From Lachnospiraceae bacterium (GTDB lineage Bacteria; Bacillota; Clostridia; Lachnospirales; Lachnospiraceae): a stretch of 34,191 bases of DNA. The stretch's first letter is position 1. Each line of letters begins with the position of its first letter. Of the stretch, positions 8,401 to 18,100 are shown in pieces. The stretch lies in contig JAFZQY010000018.1 in NCBI GenBank assembly GCA_017620155.1, positions 1-34,191 of the forward strand, in the 5' to 3' direction. A program made the position numbers and the translations under genes. The notes under the pieces were generated by a model. That model was not told the origin of the DNA and ran no database searches. It saw nothing but the letters and a program-made list of their open reading frames with translations.

Positions 8401-10851
8401 ATGGCAAGATTCAATGATGAATTAAATACAAAACCCTTCAAGAGTTACAGCGAATATATGCAATATATATTCGATTGCGTAAACTCCAGCCTGGATGTAT
8501 ACATATCCGGGCTGAAAGTCATATACGCAAACGGTGAGGGCGGATACAAGAACATCATGTATCCCGATATCGAACTCGCAGGGGACACCTGCCGTAACAG
8601 ACTGACCGAGTCCTATAAGACGGGTTCATCCGAAGGCAGCTCCGCGAAAGAAAGCCCCGCCGGGGATAAGTCGGCAGATGACGATGAAGACAGCCTTTTC
8701 GGTGATGATTTCTTTGGTTCTTCTTCGGGTTCGGATGGCGGCTCTTTTGATAAAGACGATGACGATTTTGATGAAGACGATGAGCTTGATGCCAGTCTTC
8801 TGGAACTCCTCGGCGACTTCGCATCCGGGAATATCGACTCCGATGAACCCGGTGAAGAGGAGTCTGCCGAAGTCTGGGATGAGATTAAGAAGGATTCTGA
8901 TCTTCCCATCGTAAGCAGACTTCGTGTTATAGATGAGCGTGCGAAACTGACCGTTGAGAACGGTATCGACCTTCCTTTCTACGATCTGTGCAGCAGGCTT
9001 AAGTTTGAACCCTTTACTCAGTTCTGTTTCGCCTGCGGTATCCTGTCAGCAACACAGACAGATTACGCCGGCGTATTCCATATCATCAATGAGAATGCCG
9101 GCCTGTCCGCGCCTACCATAGAATCGGCCGCCAAGGTATTCTTCGGATCGGCTTTCTCGATCACCAGCGCATTCGGTGACATGAGTGCATGTCTCGAGCA
9201 GCTCCAGCCCGTGCTGCCTCTTCAGGTCATCGACAGCATGCCTTTCTCTACGATAGTATCACCCGATAAGCGTATGATCGACTTCCTCTTCGGTCGTAAT
9301 CCTCTTACGATCGATGAGAACTTCGAAAGATTCATATACATGATGACCGACGATGCGCCTCTTGATCCCGTCATGGCCAACGAAAGCCGCTTAAATGCGA
9401 TGAAGATTTCCTACAATGACGGCGTCCGTATCTTTTACTATTACGGCGACGACGGCAGCGGACGTAAGTTCTTTGTTAAGCATTTCTGCCGCGAGAACGG
9501 CCTGCGTGCGATCGCCATCGATTGTAAGAAACTTTTCATTTATGATTTTTCCTTCGTGGAAAAGGCGCTCTGGAGTGTTACCAGAGAGTGTATCCTCTCA
9601 AAGTCATGCTGCTGTCTGACCGAACTTACCTATCATGATGAGGAAAAAGAGAAGTTCTTCGGATACATGGACCTCGCATTCTCAAAGCTTACCGAAAAGG
9701 ATATCCTCGTGTTTGCGATGAGTAAGCTCTACATAGATTTCAGAGAGGTCACCAAGAGCCAGTTTACGGATCTTGAGCTGCCTACACCCAACACCGGTGA
9801 GAGACTGACCTGCTGGGAATACTTCTCCAAGGGATTCGATCTGGCTGATGAAGTCGATCTGCTCGAGATGTCGACGAAGTTCCTGTTCACATCGGGCAAG
9901 ATCCATGACGCCCTGATCAAGGCCAAATCCCTCTCCAACATGGATAACGAGGAGAAAATATCGAGGGCCAACCTCTTCAAGGGCTGTTATGCCCAGATGA
10001 GTTCGGAACTGTCACAGAAGGCCACGAGAGTAGAAGCCAAGTTCGGTTTCGATGACATTGTCATGAACCCGACCCAGCGTGAGACCATAGAGCATGCGAT
10101 AGAGCAGATGACCTACAGGAAGCAGGTATACGAGTCATGGAACTATACGAAGAAGTATCCGTACGGACGCGGACTTACGGTCCTGTTGTTCGGTGCTCCC
10201 GGTACCGGTAAGTCCATGATGGCGCAGGTTCTGGCACATGAACTTAACCTCGAGCTTTACCGCGTAGATATATCCAAGGTTGTAGATAAGTATGTCGGTG
10301 AGACTGAGAAGTCCCTGTCGATGATATTCAGGGAAGCCAAAAAGTGTAATGTCGTCCTGTTCTTCGACGAGTGCGATACCATATTCGCAAAGCGTTCCGA
10401 CGACGGTGGAAGTAACCAGGCATCGGCCAATAACAAGACGGCTCTCTTGCTTCAGGAGATGGAAGCATACGACGGCGTCTGTGTACTGGCTACGAACTAC
10501 AAGCACAACATCGATCCCGCATTCTTCAGACGTATGAAGTACATCGTTGAGTTCCAGTTCCCCGATGTCGATACACGTGAGATGCTGTGGCGTACGACCA
10601 TACCCAAGGACACACCTCTTTCGGATGATGTTGACATCAGATTCCTGGCAGAGAAGTATGAGTTTGCCGGCGGTAATATCAAGAACTGTATCCTGAACGC
10701 CGCTTTCCTTGCCGCTGCTGATCCTACAGCAAACGGTCAGGTGTGCATGAGACATTACCTGAATGCCATCAAGTACGAGTTCGTCAAGGTCGGCAAGGTC
10801 TTCACGAAGTCCGACTTCGAGCCCTACGCCGAGGACGTAGGATTGGCGTGA
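8401..10851 (+). CDS. CIS-type AAA+ ATPase with degenerate first AAA module
   Basis: This is an 816-aa protein. Layout: N-terminal helical part (1-68); acidic Ser/Gly/Asp linker (about 70-160); a winged-helix-like domain (about 170-285, LKFEPFTQFCFACGIL); a degenerate AAA module whose P-loop reads GDDGSGRK (349-356) and which has no convincing Walker B acidic pair; and an intact AAA+ module with Walker A GAPGTGKS (598-605), Walker B VVLFFDE (651-657), sensor ATNYKHNID near 698 and an FFRRMK arginine stretch near 709. This winged-helix plus double-AAA plan is that of the ATPase found in extracellular CIS clusters (Afp15-type), thought to act in assembly or disassembly of the particle. AAGG lies a few bases before ATG 8401. 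It is the last gene of the CIS run; 564 non-coding bases follow. Confidence 0.9.
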   Translation: MARFNDELNTKPFKSYSEYMQYIFDCVNSSLDVYISGLKVIYANGEGGYKNIMYPDIELAGDTCRNRLTESYKTGSSEGSSAKESPAGDKSADDDEDSLFGDDFFGSSSGSDGGSFDKDDDDFDEDDELDASLLELLGDFASGNIDSDEPGEEESAEVWDEIKKDSDLPIVSRLRVIDERAKLTVENGIDLPFYDLCSRLKFEPFTQFCFACGILSATQTDYAGVFHIINENAGLSAPTIESAAKVFFGSAFSITSAFGDMSACLEQLQPVLPLQVIDSMPFSTIVSPDKRMIDFLFGRNPLTIDENFERFIYMMTDDAPLDPVMANESRLNAMKISYNDGVRIFYYYGDDGSGRKFFVKHFCRENGLRAIAIDCKKLFIYDFSFVEKALWSVTRECILSKSCCCLTELTYHDEEKEKFFGYMDLAFSKLTEKDILVFAMSKLYIDFREVTKSQFTDLELPTPNTGERLTCWEYFSKGFDLADEVDLLEMSTKFLFTSGKIHDALIKAKSLSNMDNEEKISRANLFKGCYAQMSSELSQKATRVEAKFGFDDIVMNPTQRETIEHAIEQMTYRKQVYESWNYTKKYPYGRGLTVLLFGAPGTGKSMMAQVLAHELNLELYRVDISKVVDKYVGETEKSLSMIFREAKKCNVVLFFDECDTIFAKRSDDGGSNQASANNKTALLLQEMEAYDGVCVLATNYKHNIDPAFFRRMKYIVEFQFPDVDTREMLWRTTIPKDTPLSDDVDIRFLAEKYEFAGGNIKNCILNAAFLAAADPTANGQVCMRHYLNAIKYEFVKVGKVFTKSDFEPYAEDVGLA

Positions 10852-10960
10852 GAGAGGTACGCCGTGGATGGATCCTGGCGTAGTACAGTTGCTAAGCTTC
10901 CACGAATACAGTATCAACGCAGGACGCTTTCGGTGCGTGGGTGCTTTCGCTGCGTGACGT

Positions 10961-11022
10961 TTTCGTGGCTCATGCGGCAGTTTTATGACCGGTTTCGTGG
11001 CGCAGGCGGCGGTTTTATGACC
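10961..11022. repeat. Degenerate 30-bp tandem repeat
   Basis: Two 30-bp copies (10961-10990 and 10993-11022) differ at three positions and are separated by GG. Each ends in TTTTATGACC. Shorter, weaker copies of the CTTTCG-x-TGCGTG part appear just before, at about 10927-10957. The second copy ends inside the left arm of the first inverted repeat that follows, so the half-site TTATGACC occurs here once without a partner and once with one. Confidence 0.75.
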
Positions 11023-11318
11023 CAAACACCGTGAAACATGACGATTGGGTCATAAGCCCTAAGTGATCTCATGACCCAAACCCCATCGAATCTGCCATTT
11101 GAGTCATAAGCTTGCTTAGTATCTGCTCCGGTTATCTTCATATCTGAGCGGATTCGACCGGAAACATCGGAATATCATGACCTAAACCGCATAGAAAAGT
11201 TTATTTGGGTCATAACACCGATCCGATCAAAGACTATATGGTGAAAAAATCCGATGTGGCATGAACTTCAAACAGGTTTATGACTTACAGGCGGAAAAGT
11301 GCTTCTCAGGTCATAAAC
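11015..11318. repeat. Array of four 39-41-bp inverted repeats (ATGACCCAAA type)
   Basis: Four units have left arm TTATGACCCAAA-like and right arm TTTGGGTCATAA-like. Unit 1 is 11015-11055 (11 of 11 arm bases pair), unit 2 is 11069-11109 (10/12), unit 3 is 11175-11215 (10/12, one further G-U possible) and unit 4 is 11276-11318, with a slightly different arm GTTTATGACtT/AGGTCATAAAC (10/11). Outer span from TTATGAC/TCATGAC to GTCATAA is 41, 41, 41 and 39 bp. Another small inverted repeat, TCCGGT/ACCGGA, lies at 11127-11162. This fills most of the non-coding stretch 10852-11415. It could be repeated protein-binding sites, RNA hairpins at the end of the CIS transcript, or a REP-like element. I see no run of T typical of an intrinsic terminator. 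Confidence 0.85.
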
Positions 11319-11330
11319 TCCGACTTTATC

Positions 11331-11370
11331 TTTTGTTGGAATAATGTTGGAATGGGACATGTAATATACA
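11331..11370 (+). promoter_or_regulatory. Putative regulatory region with TGTTGGA direct repeat, upstream of surface protein operon
   Basis: TGTTGGA occurs at 11334-11340 and again at 11345-11351, 11 bp apart start to start, in a TTTTGTTGGA context. A TATACA-like box is at 11365-11370. The same direct repeat with the same 11-bp spacing lies upstream of the third surface protein gene (25357-25374). The repeat-to-box distances do not fit a standard sigma-A promoter, so an activator site or an alternative promoter is more likely. The gene starts 46 bases after the box. Confidence 0.5.
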
Positions 11371-11415
11371 GCATGAGATTCTGCAATCAAGTTTTATGAA
11401 TCGGATGAGATCATT

Positions 11416-14400
11416 GTGAAAGTAGTCAAGAGTTTCAAGGGCCTGAAAAAGTGGGCTAAAACAACCTTTATCGCCCTGCTCACCATATGTATCATCACCA
11501 CGACAACAGGCGTGGGTTCACTGATCGCGTATGCGGATCCAACCGGAGATCCGGCATCTACAGGTGAGCCGACGCCCGGTTCTACTGATCCTGCAACAGG
11601 CACAACGCCCGGTTCCACAGGTACCGAAACAGGCTCGGGGTCCGGTTCCACAGATCCTGCAACAGGCACAACGCCCGGTTCCACTGACCCCGAAACAGGC
11701 TCGGGATCCGGTTCCTCCGGCACAACAACAGACCCTACATCCGGTGCCACAGATCCTGCAACAGGCACGACGCCCGATTCCACACCCGCATCGGATCCTT
11801 CTGAAACTCCTGCTGATCCTCATACTCATTCATATACGGTGACAAGTAAGACTCCGAATGATGAATCGACTCATACAATCGTGCAAACCTGTTCATGCGG
11901 AGATACGATAAGTACGGTCGAGTCTCATAATATGTCAGGCGGAGCATGTACTGTCTGCGGATATTTAGATCTGTCTTATAGCGGAACAGACTCCGAAACA
12001 AGCTCCGGGACAGACTCTGGAACAGATTCTGGTACAGCTTCTGGAACAGGCTCGGCAACCGGTTCTGTCTCACCAGATTATCAGACTCAGACACGTGGCC
12101 TTACGTCAACTCCGATGCTGGGAGCATACAACTCCCCGGGTACACGTTTTTCCGGTGGATATACGGATGATCAACCCGCAGCATATTCAGATACTATTAT
12201 CTATAACGGTAGTGATCAATTATCTGGTCTATTTAATGTGGGGACAGCCAAAACATCCGTAAACGTCGGCGTTAACAGCGATGGACCTTTTACACATAAC
12301 TTAACAGCAGATACCGCTGAGTTTTATTATTTGGGAGGAAGCAGGAATAATTCATTCACTAATGGGATTCAGACCAATGTTGCGGTAAATGCCGGGAGCT
12401 ATAGGATGGATCGCAGTGCTGTTTTCACTAAGGATAATACATATCCTTACCAAGGGCATCAAACAAGCTTTAATGGATCCTTCTGGAATTATATCGCTCC
12501 ACGTCCTATTACTCCGGATTATGGCGTTACAGTTTCTTCAGTTGTATATAATGCAGCCACAAATTCTGCGACTGCCACAGTTACATATAATTCCTCAAGT
12601 GTCTCCAATTTGAATTATACTATTTCACTTAATACGATCCCTTCGCTTATCGATCTGAGTACAAGCACGACAGCAAGTATTCCCGGTGCCGTGACTGTTA
12701 CAGGCAGAAACAATTTTACCGATTCGGTTACTCTTGATGCTACTGTATCAGCCATACCGCTGAAATATGACGATCGAGATCTTAATACTACACAATCCTA
12801 TGTGGACCAGGTAAGACTCTCCTCATCGGTTTCCGAAGTTCAGATATCTTTAGAACAGAGCGGTCCGTTCAGTGATTCGACCCTGTACGCGGTTCCAACC
12901 GATACAGCTCAGAGTTTCCCTGTATACCTTAAGACATCCACAGGCCTGATAATTAAGCAGACTGCAGGCCCGCTGCAGATCACCGAGACCATTCCCGTCA
13001 GATATGACGGAGCATACAAGGTCGATGAATATACCGATAAGGTGGATATCACCGCCGAAGGGTATTTGATCAGCACATCTGAAGAAGGTCCGTTCACAGA
13101 GAAATATACTCACACCAGAATAGGTGAGAAACAGGCCTTTTATCTGTATTTCCTGGATAAGAGTAACCCTAACGGTACACCGACCAAAAAACTGATCACC
13201 GATATTACCATAGTAAAGGGCGCTGAAGCTCAGATACCGATCAGATATGACGGAAAAGAGACCAAGAAGCCTTCCTATACTGATAAGGTCACAATTACGG
13301 CTCAGGGCTATCAGATAGGAACATCTGCGGAAGGTCCTTTTAGCAAGGAGTATGTTCACAGAAAGGTTGGCATGGATCAGAACTTCTATCTGTATTTTGT
13401 GGATGAGAGTAACCCGTCCGCAACTCCTGTCAAGAAGCTGATCACGGATATAAACATAGTTGCCGGTGTTGCGGAAGCTGATGAAGGTGCCCCTACCGGT
13501 TACATCAAGGTTGACACCTACGCTTCCGATAAACTTGCGAAGGATAAGAATGCGGTTTACATAACACAGGAGAAGAGGCTGATCGAGATCGGTGCCGTGG
13601 ATGAAAGTGGTTCATCTGTTAAGATCGAGTATTTCACGAGCGACAAATACTATGAGACCAGATCCGAGATAGAAGGTGCGGTGACCGAAGCCGCTGATCC
13701 CGGTATGGATAAATCTCAGATTGATAAAAATGCCAAATGGAAGACATACTACAGCGATGGCATGCCGACGCTTACCGAGAATACCGGAGAATACATCTAT
13801 GCCAGAATATCGGATGAATCCGGTAATACAAGATATCTGTCCACCGGCAGGATCATCTATGATACCAAGGCTCCGACTGTGAACACCATCATGCTGGCAG
13901 AAGGTAATGATGGAATCCTCTCGGTGCTTACCGGTAAGGACAACCTGAGCGGCATATACAGATTCTATCTCAGATATATAGAGAAAGATAAAAAAGACAA
14001 GACACCGACAGCTCTTGAGATCATAGGAGACAACTGGTATATAGAGAATCTGACGGGGGATGAACTTGCCGCCGGCGGATCATTCAAGATGCCGACGCTG
14101 GATCCGAAGAAGACATATATATTCTACGGAGTGGCTGTAGACAAGGCCGGTAATATCAGTGAAGTCAAGGAATACGAGACCAAGGGCAAGGCTTCTGCCG
14201 ATAATTCGGCTTCAAAGAACAGCATAGACGATCCGAACGCCGGAAGCGGTCTTACACCCGCACCTAACGGCATAGCAGGATCGGGTACACCCGAACCCAA
14301 GCCCAAGCCAACTTCGGGACCCGAGGCATCATCGGGGGCAGCAGGCACACCTGACAGCCCGGCTTCAGGATCGGGAAGTGCTTCCGGAACAGCAGCGACT

Positions 14401-15171
14401 CCCGTACCGTACATTGCGGATGCGACCGGAGATACCCAGATCGGTCTGAACAAGACCGGCGGCTGGGACAAGATTGAATCAGAAGTGGCCATGGCCCTAT
14501 CCGGGACCAGAATGAGCGTGGAAATGAGCGGATCGACTGTGGTACCGGATTCCATGATAAAAACGCTCAAGGACAAGGATGTGAGTGTCACGCTGAAGAT
14601 GGCTGACGATATCGAGTGGATCATCCGTGGAGAGGATGTTACTCAGGCTAAGGGCACGGATATCGACCTGCGTGTACGCAGGGATACCCAATCGATACCC
14701 AGGAGACTGCTAGATGATATGGCAGGCGATCAGCTCCATACTGAGATAGATATAGCACATGGTGGGGATTTCGGATTTGCAACGACATTAAGGATCCCGT
14801 TCGGCGAAAAGAATGCCGGCAAATACGGCAATCTGTTTTACTATGATACCGATGCAGGAGAACTGAAACTGCTTCAGTCTGCAGTGATCGGAAATGACGG
14901 ATATGCGGAGTATAAGCTGGATCACGCTTCGAATTATACCGTTGTCGTGAATACTGTGAATATGGCGGAAGCTCTGGGACAGGGCGAGATATCCGTTAAT
15001 ACTCTGACGTCGAATGTAGCAAGCAGTACATTGTCACTTCTTCCCGAGAACGGAAGATCGATATTGGGCATGAGGATTTGGCTCTTCGTAGTGGCGATCA
15101 TCTGTGCCATTATGTGTCTGGCCATACTTCTCGTTCCGTCATTCAGACATGAACAGGAATACCTTGAATAG
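11416..15171 (+). CDS. Giant exported repeat protein, C-terminally membrane anchored (paralog A)
   Basis: This is a 1251-aa protein. Signal peptide about 1-41 (basic MKVVK start, hydrophobic core FIALLTICIITTTT, likely cut after AYA). It is followed by a Thr/Gly/Ser/Pro linker with 22-residue repeats (about 45-125), a His-rich and four-Cys segment (HTHSY, CSCGD, CTVCGY; about 136-190), a beta-rich middle, two ~80-residue repeats (about 526-605 and 606-685, each with YTDKV-x-ITA, GPF and FYLYF), an Ig-like part with APTVNTI, a Pro/Ser/Gly linker (about 940-1000), a conserved C-terminal module (about 1015-1190) and one TM (about 1220-1242) with tail HEQEYLE. There is no sortase motif. The start is GTG 11416, supported by the matching N-terminus of the next gene (MKVVKNYKGLKKW). 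Function unknown; a cell-surface structural or adhesive role is inferred. Confidence 0.85.
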   Translation: MKVVKSFKGLKKWAKTTFIALLTICIITTTTGVGSLIAYADPTGDPASTGEPTPGSTDPATGTTPGSTGTETGSGSGSTDPATGTTPGSTDPETGSGSGSSGTTTDPTSGATDPATGTTPDSTPASDPSETPADPHTHSYTVTSKTPNDESTHTIVQTCSCGDTISTVESHNMSGGACTVCGYLDLSYSGTDSETSSGTDSGTDSGTASGTGSATGSVSPDYQTQTRGLTSTPMLGAYNSPGTRFSGGYTDDQPAAYSDTIIYNGSDQLSGLFNVGTAKTSVNVGVNSDGPFTHNLTADTAEFYYLGGSRNNSFTNGIQTNVAVNAGSYRMDRSAVFTKDNTYPYQGHQTSFNGSFWNYIAPRPITPDYGVTVSSVVYNAATNSATATVTYNSSSVSNLNYTISLNTIPSLIDLSTSTTASIPGAVTVTGRNNFTDSVTLDATVSAIPLKYDDRDLNTTQSYVDQVRLSSSVSEVQISLEQSGPFSDSTLYAVPTDTAQSFPVYLKTSTGLIIKQTAGPLQITETIPVRYDGAYKVDEYTDKVDITAEGYLISTSEEGPFTEKYTHTRIGEKQAFYLYFLDKSNPNGTPTKKLITDITIVKGAEAQIPIRYDGKETKKPSYTDKVTITAQGYQIGTSAEGPFSKEYVHRKVGMDQNFYLYFVDESNPSATPVKKLITDINIVAGVAEADEGAPTGYIKVDTYASDKLAKDKNAVYITQEKRLIEIGAVDESGSSVKIEYFTSDKYYETRSEIEGAVTEAADPGMDKSQIDKNAKWKTYYSDGMPTLTENTGEYIYARISDESGNTRYLSTGRIIYDTKAPTVNTIMLAEGNDGILSVLTGKDNLSGIYRFYLRYIEKDKKDKTPTALEIIGDNWYIENLTGDELAAGGSFKMPTLDPKKTYIFYGVAVDKAGNISEVKEYETKGKASADNSASKNSIDDPNAGSGLTPAPNGIAGSGTPEPKPKPTSGPEASSGAAGTPDSPASGSGSASGTAATPVPYIADATGDTQIGLNKTGGWDKIESEVAMALSGTRMSVEMSGSTVVPDSMIKTLKDKDVSVTLKMADDIEWIIRGEDVTQAKGTDIDLRVRRDTQSIPRRLLDDMAGDQLHTEIDIAHGGDFGFATTLRIPFGEKNAGKYGNLFYYDTDAGELKLLQSAVIGNDGYAEYKLDHASNYTVVVNTVNMAEALGQGEISVNTLTSNVASSTLSLLPENGRSILGMRIWLFVVAIICAIMCLAILLVPSFRHEQEYLE
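11577..11783 (+). repeat. 66-bp in-frame tandem repeat in surface protein linker
   Basis: A 66-bp unit containing GATCCTGCAACAGGCACAAC begins near 11577 and repeats with the marker at 11587 and 11653; a partial third copy has the marker at 11753. Each unit encodes 22 residues of Thr/Gly/Ser/Pro linker. Copies are nearly identical in DNA, which points to recent expansion. Confidence 0.8.
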
Positions 15172-15174
15172 AAA

Positions 15175-18100
15175 ATGAAGGTTGTAAAGAATTATAAGGG
15201 CTTAAAAAAGTGGGCCAAAACGACATTTGTAGCCCTGCTCACCATATGTATCATCTTCACATCCACAGGCGTGGGTTCGCTTATCGCATATGCGGGTCCG
15301 ACCGATGATCCCGCAACATGTACTCATGATGCCGGGTATGATTGCGTATACAGTGCTTCGGATGCGGAAGATAAGCACGGATGCATCTGCAAAAGCTGTC
15401 ATGCCAATCTGGGGGATGAGTCCTGCCGTTATGAATATCAGACCAAGGATGAATCATCTCACATCAGGTATTGTACGCTGTGCGGAGCAACTGCCGAAGT
15501 GCCTCATAATATGTCCGGTGGCACCTGTACTCAGTGCGGATATACGGATCTGTCTTATTCATCTCAACCTGATAACGATACCAACACAAATACCAACACA
15601 AATACCAACACAAATACCAATACAAATACCAATACAAATACCAATACCGATACCAATTCTAATACTGATTCTGCTAACGGAAGTGATCCCGATATGGGTG
15701 ATGATACCGGGACGGGTACGCATACTCATTCATACAGGACTCTGTATGTGTCCAATAATAACGGTACGCATACCGAAGTCGAGTACTGTGACGGGTGCGG
15801 AGATACCATCGAGAGCCCCTATTCCGAAACCTGCAATTATGTGGACGGGGTATGTACCAGATGCGGTTATGAAGAACCGACTCCTGTTTTATCATCAAGA
15901 CCAACCAACAGGAAACTTGGTGCTACGCCCAGGCTTCTGGGGGATCCTGCCGGAACGGGCGGAGCTACTGATATTAATGATAACTCACATGAACTAATTG
16001 ATCGGTTCTTCACGGAATATAAACCGAGAATTCTGGTGGCGTCCAGAACGTATAACGGAATTTCTAGAGATTATTTTGAATTCGGAATACCAAATTTTGA
16101 CCCAATTGAAGGTGATAACATTCTTCAGAATGAACTTGGACAGGGCCCCTACCAAATTGAGGGGAGTGTAGCATGGCATAGATACATAAACAATGAAGAG
16201 ATTTTGCCCGTCAATACTATGTCTGAAGATTCTTATCCAGGAAATGCCTGGTTTGGTGGTACTCAGGCGGGTAATTATAAAGTAAGGGTAGAGTTTACAG
16301 TAAAGAACAGCAGCGATGAAAGATACCATCTATATTCGGATTATAACCACACCATTACCCCCGCAAATATTGGGGACGCAGTGGTGAATCCCCCTACGCT
16401 GTACTATGACCAGTATTTGCAAGGACAAAGATTTGAACTTGCATGGGACGGAACAACATTGGTAGAAGATACCGACTATACTGTAACGTATACGGATATT
16501 CCTGATGTTATGGATACCACTGTTTCTCCCTGGGGTCAGTACGAAGTAAGGATCGTAGGAAAAGGAAATTATACCGGAACTAAATTAGGGATTGTCCAAG
16601 CTCGAGGTGTTTTCCGTGTAAACGGTCAATGGCAGCCTGGCCGCGAATTTAGCAGCACAGGTCCGGCTTACATAGAGGCTTTGCCTACTCAGGGAAGCAC
16701 AAATAAATATCAAATATCATTAAGTCAGAACGGAGACTATACGGATAGCATAACTCTTAAGAATGTTGTCGAAGGAACTGATTATTTCCTGTATTGTAAA
16801 CTTGGGTCGGATTCAAGGGTTATAAAATTTTATTTATTCCCGACAATAACTCCAAAACCACTTACACACAATGATATCACCATAAGTAATTCAAGTGCTC
16901 TGTATAGTGCATATCACGCATATAAGAATAGCAGTGGTAATGTCGTCTCCTTCCCTTTCACCCCCACGGATAACGGAACTTACCCTAGCTCCACCACATT
17001 GGTGATCGGTGAGGATTTTACAGTGGATGATTCCGATGTTCCGAATGGTTCGGTTATTCCCGAGGCTTCCGGCACGGGTGATCAGAAAACATACAATGTG
17101 ATCATAAAAGGAAAGGGAGCATATAGTGGCAGTGTCACAAGAACTGTTACCACTCCCGTTATTAATGTGAATAAATCCGGCACAGCAGACAATGCAAATC
17201 CGGATAAATACTATGATCAACTTACGCTTACCGCTAAGGATGCAAGTAATAACACATGGCAGGTCTCGACTTCACCGGACGGAACCTTTAGTAACAGTTT
17301 GACCATTGAGGCTCCAAAGAATGAAACGCTCATTCTCTATTGCAAGGAACCCAATAACCCTATTGTCTATAAGAAATCCGTACCCGTAAATGTCGTCGAG
17401 ATCCCTGTCAAATACGGTGACAGCACGACCAAACTCAACAGATACACGCAAAGTGTCGATATCACGGCTCAGGGATTTACCATATCGGATTCAGCTGACG
17501 GAACATTCAATGACTCATATACGTTTCGCTATGACCACAACGGAGCCGGTAACAACAGCAGCACTATCGATCAGACCCTTTATTTCAAACCGAATGGCTC
17601 TCCCGGTACCGTGATCCCCAAGCGGATCTCCGGATTTACCGTAGTGCGTGAAACAGTTCCCATCCGGTATAACGGAGCGCAGAACCCGAATCCCGACGGA
17701 TATGAGGATCAGGTGGTCATAACCGCACAGAGGTATCTGATCGGTACCTCCACAAACGGTCCTTTCAGCGATAAATACACTCATACCAAGATCGGAGAGA
17801 AGCAGGCCTTCTATCTGTATTTTGTGGAGAAGGCAGATCCTGATCGTGCCCCTCAGAAGATACTCATTTCCGATATAACCGTATATAAGGCCGATGAAGT
17901 GGGTATCCCGGTTAAATACAACGGCAGCCTGACGAAGAAGACTTCCTATGTCGACAAGGTCACCATATCCGCAGACAACTATCTGGTCGGAACCTCCATG
18001 GATGGTCCTTTTTCATCCGGATATGATCATACCAAAACCGGTAAGGATCAGAGCTTCTATCTGTACTTTGTAGACAAGAACGATACTTCGGCAACTCCGG

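Noticed and set aside
1-10851. Prophage or R-type tailocin instead of a CIS
   Set aside because: No holin, lysin, capsid, terminase or integrase is seen, and the AAA+ ATPase of winged-helix plus double-AAA type is characteristic of CIS clusters. Upstream genes outside the window would settle it.
10857-10890. Intrinsic terminator after the AAA+ gene (GTACGCC...GGCGTAGTAC)
   Set aside because: Arms pair only in part and no T-run follows.
11015-11318. CRISPR array
   Set aside because: The repeats are pairs of inverted arms, spacing between units is irregular (54, 106, 103), and no cas genes are present.
11396-11419. Seven-codon leader ORF (MNRMRSL) overlapping the GTG start of the surface protein
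   Set aside because: No ribosome site and no regulatory codon pattern; likely chance.
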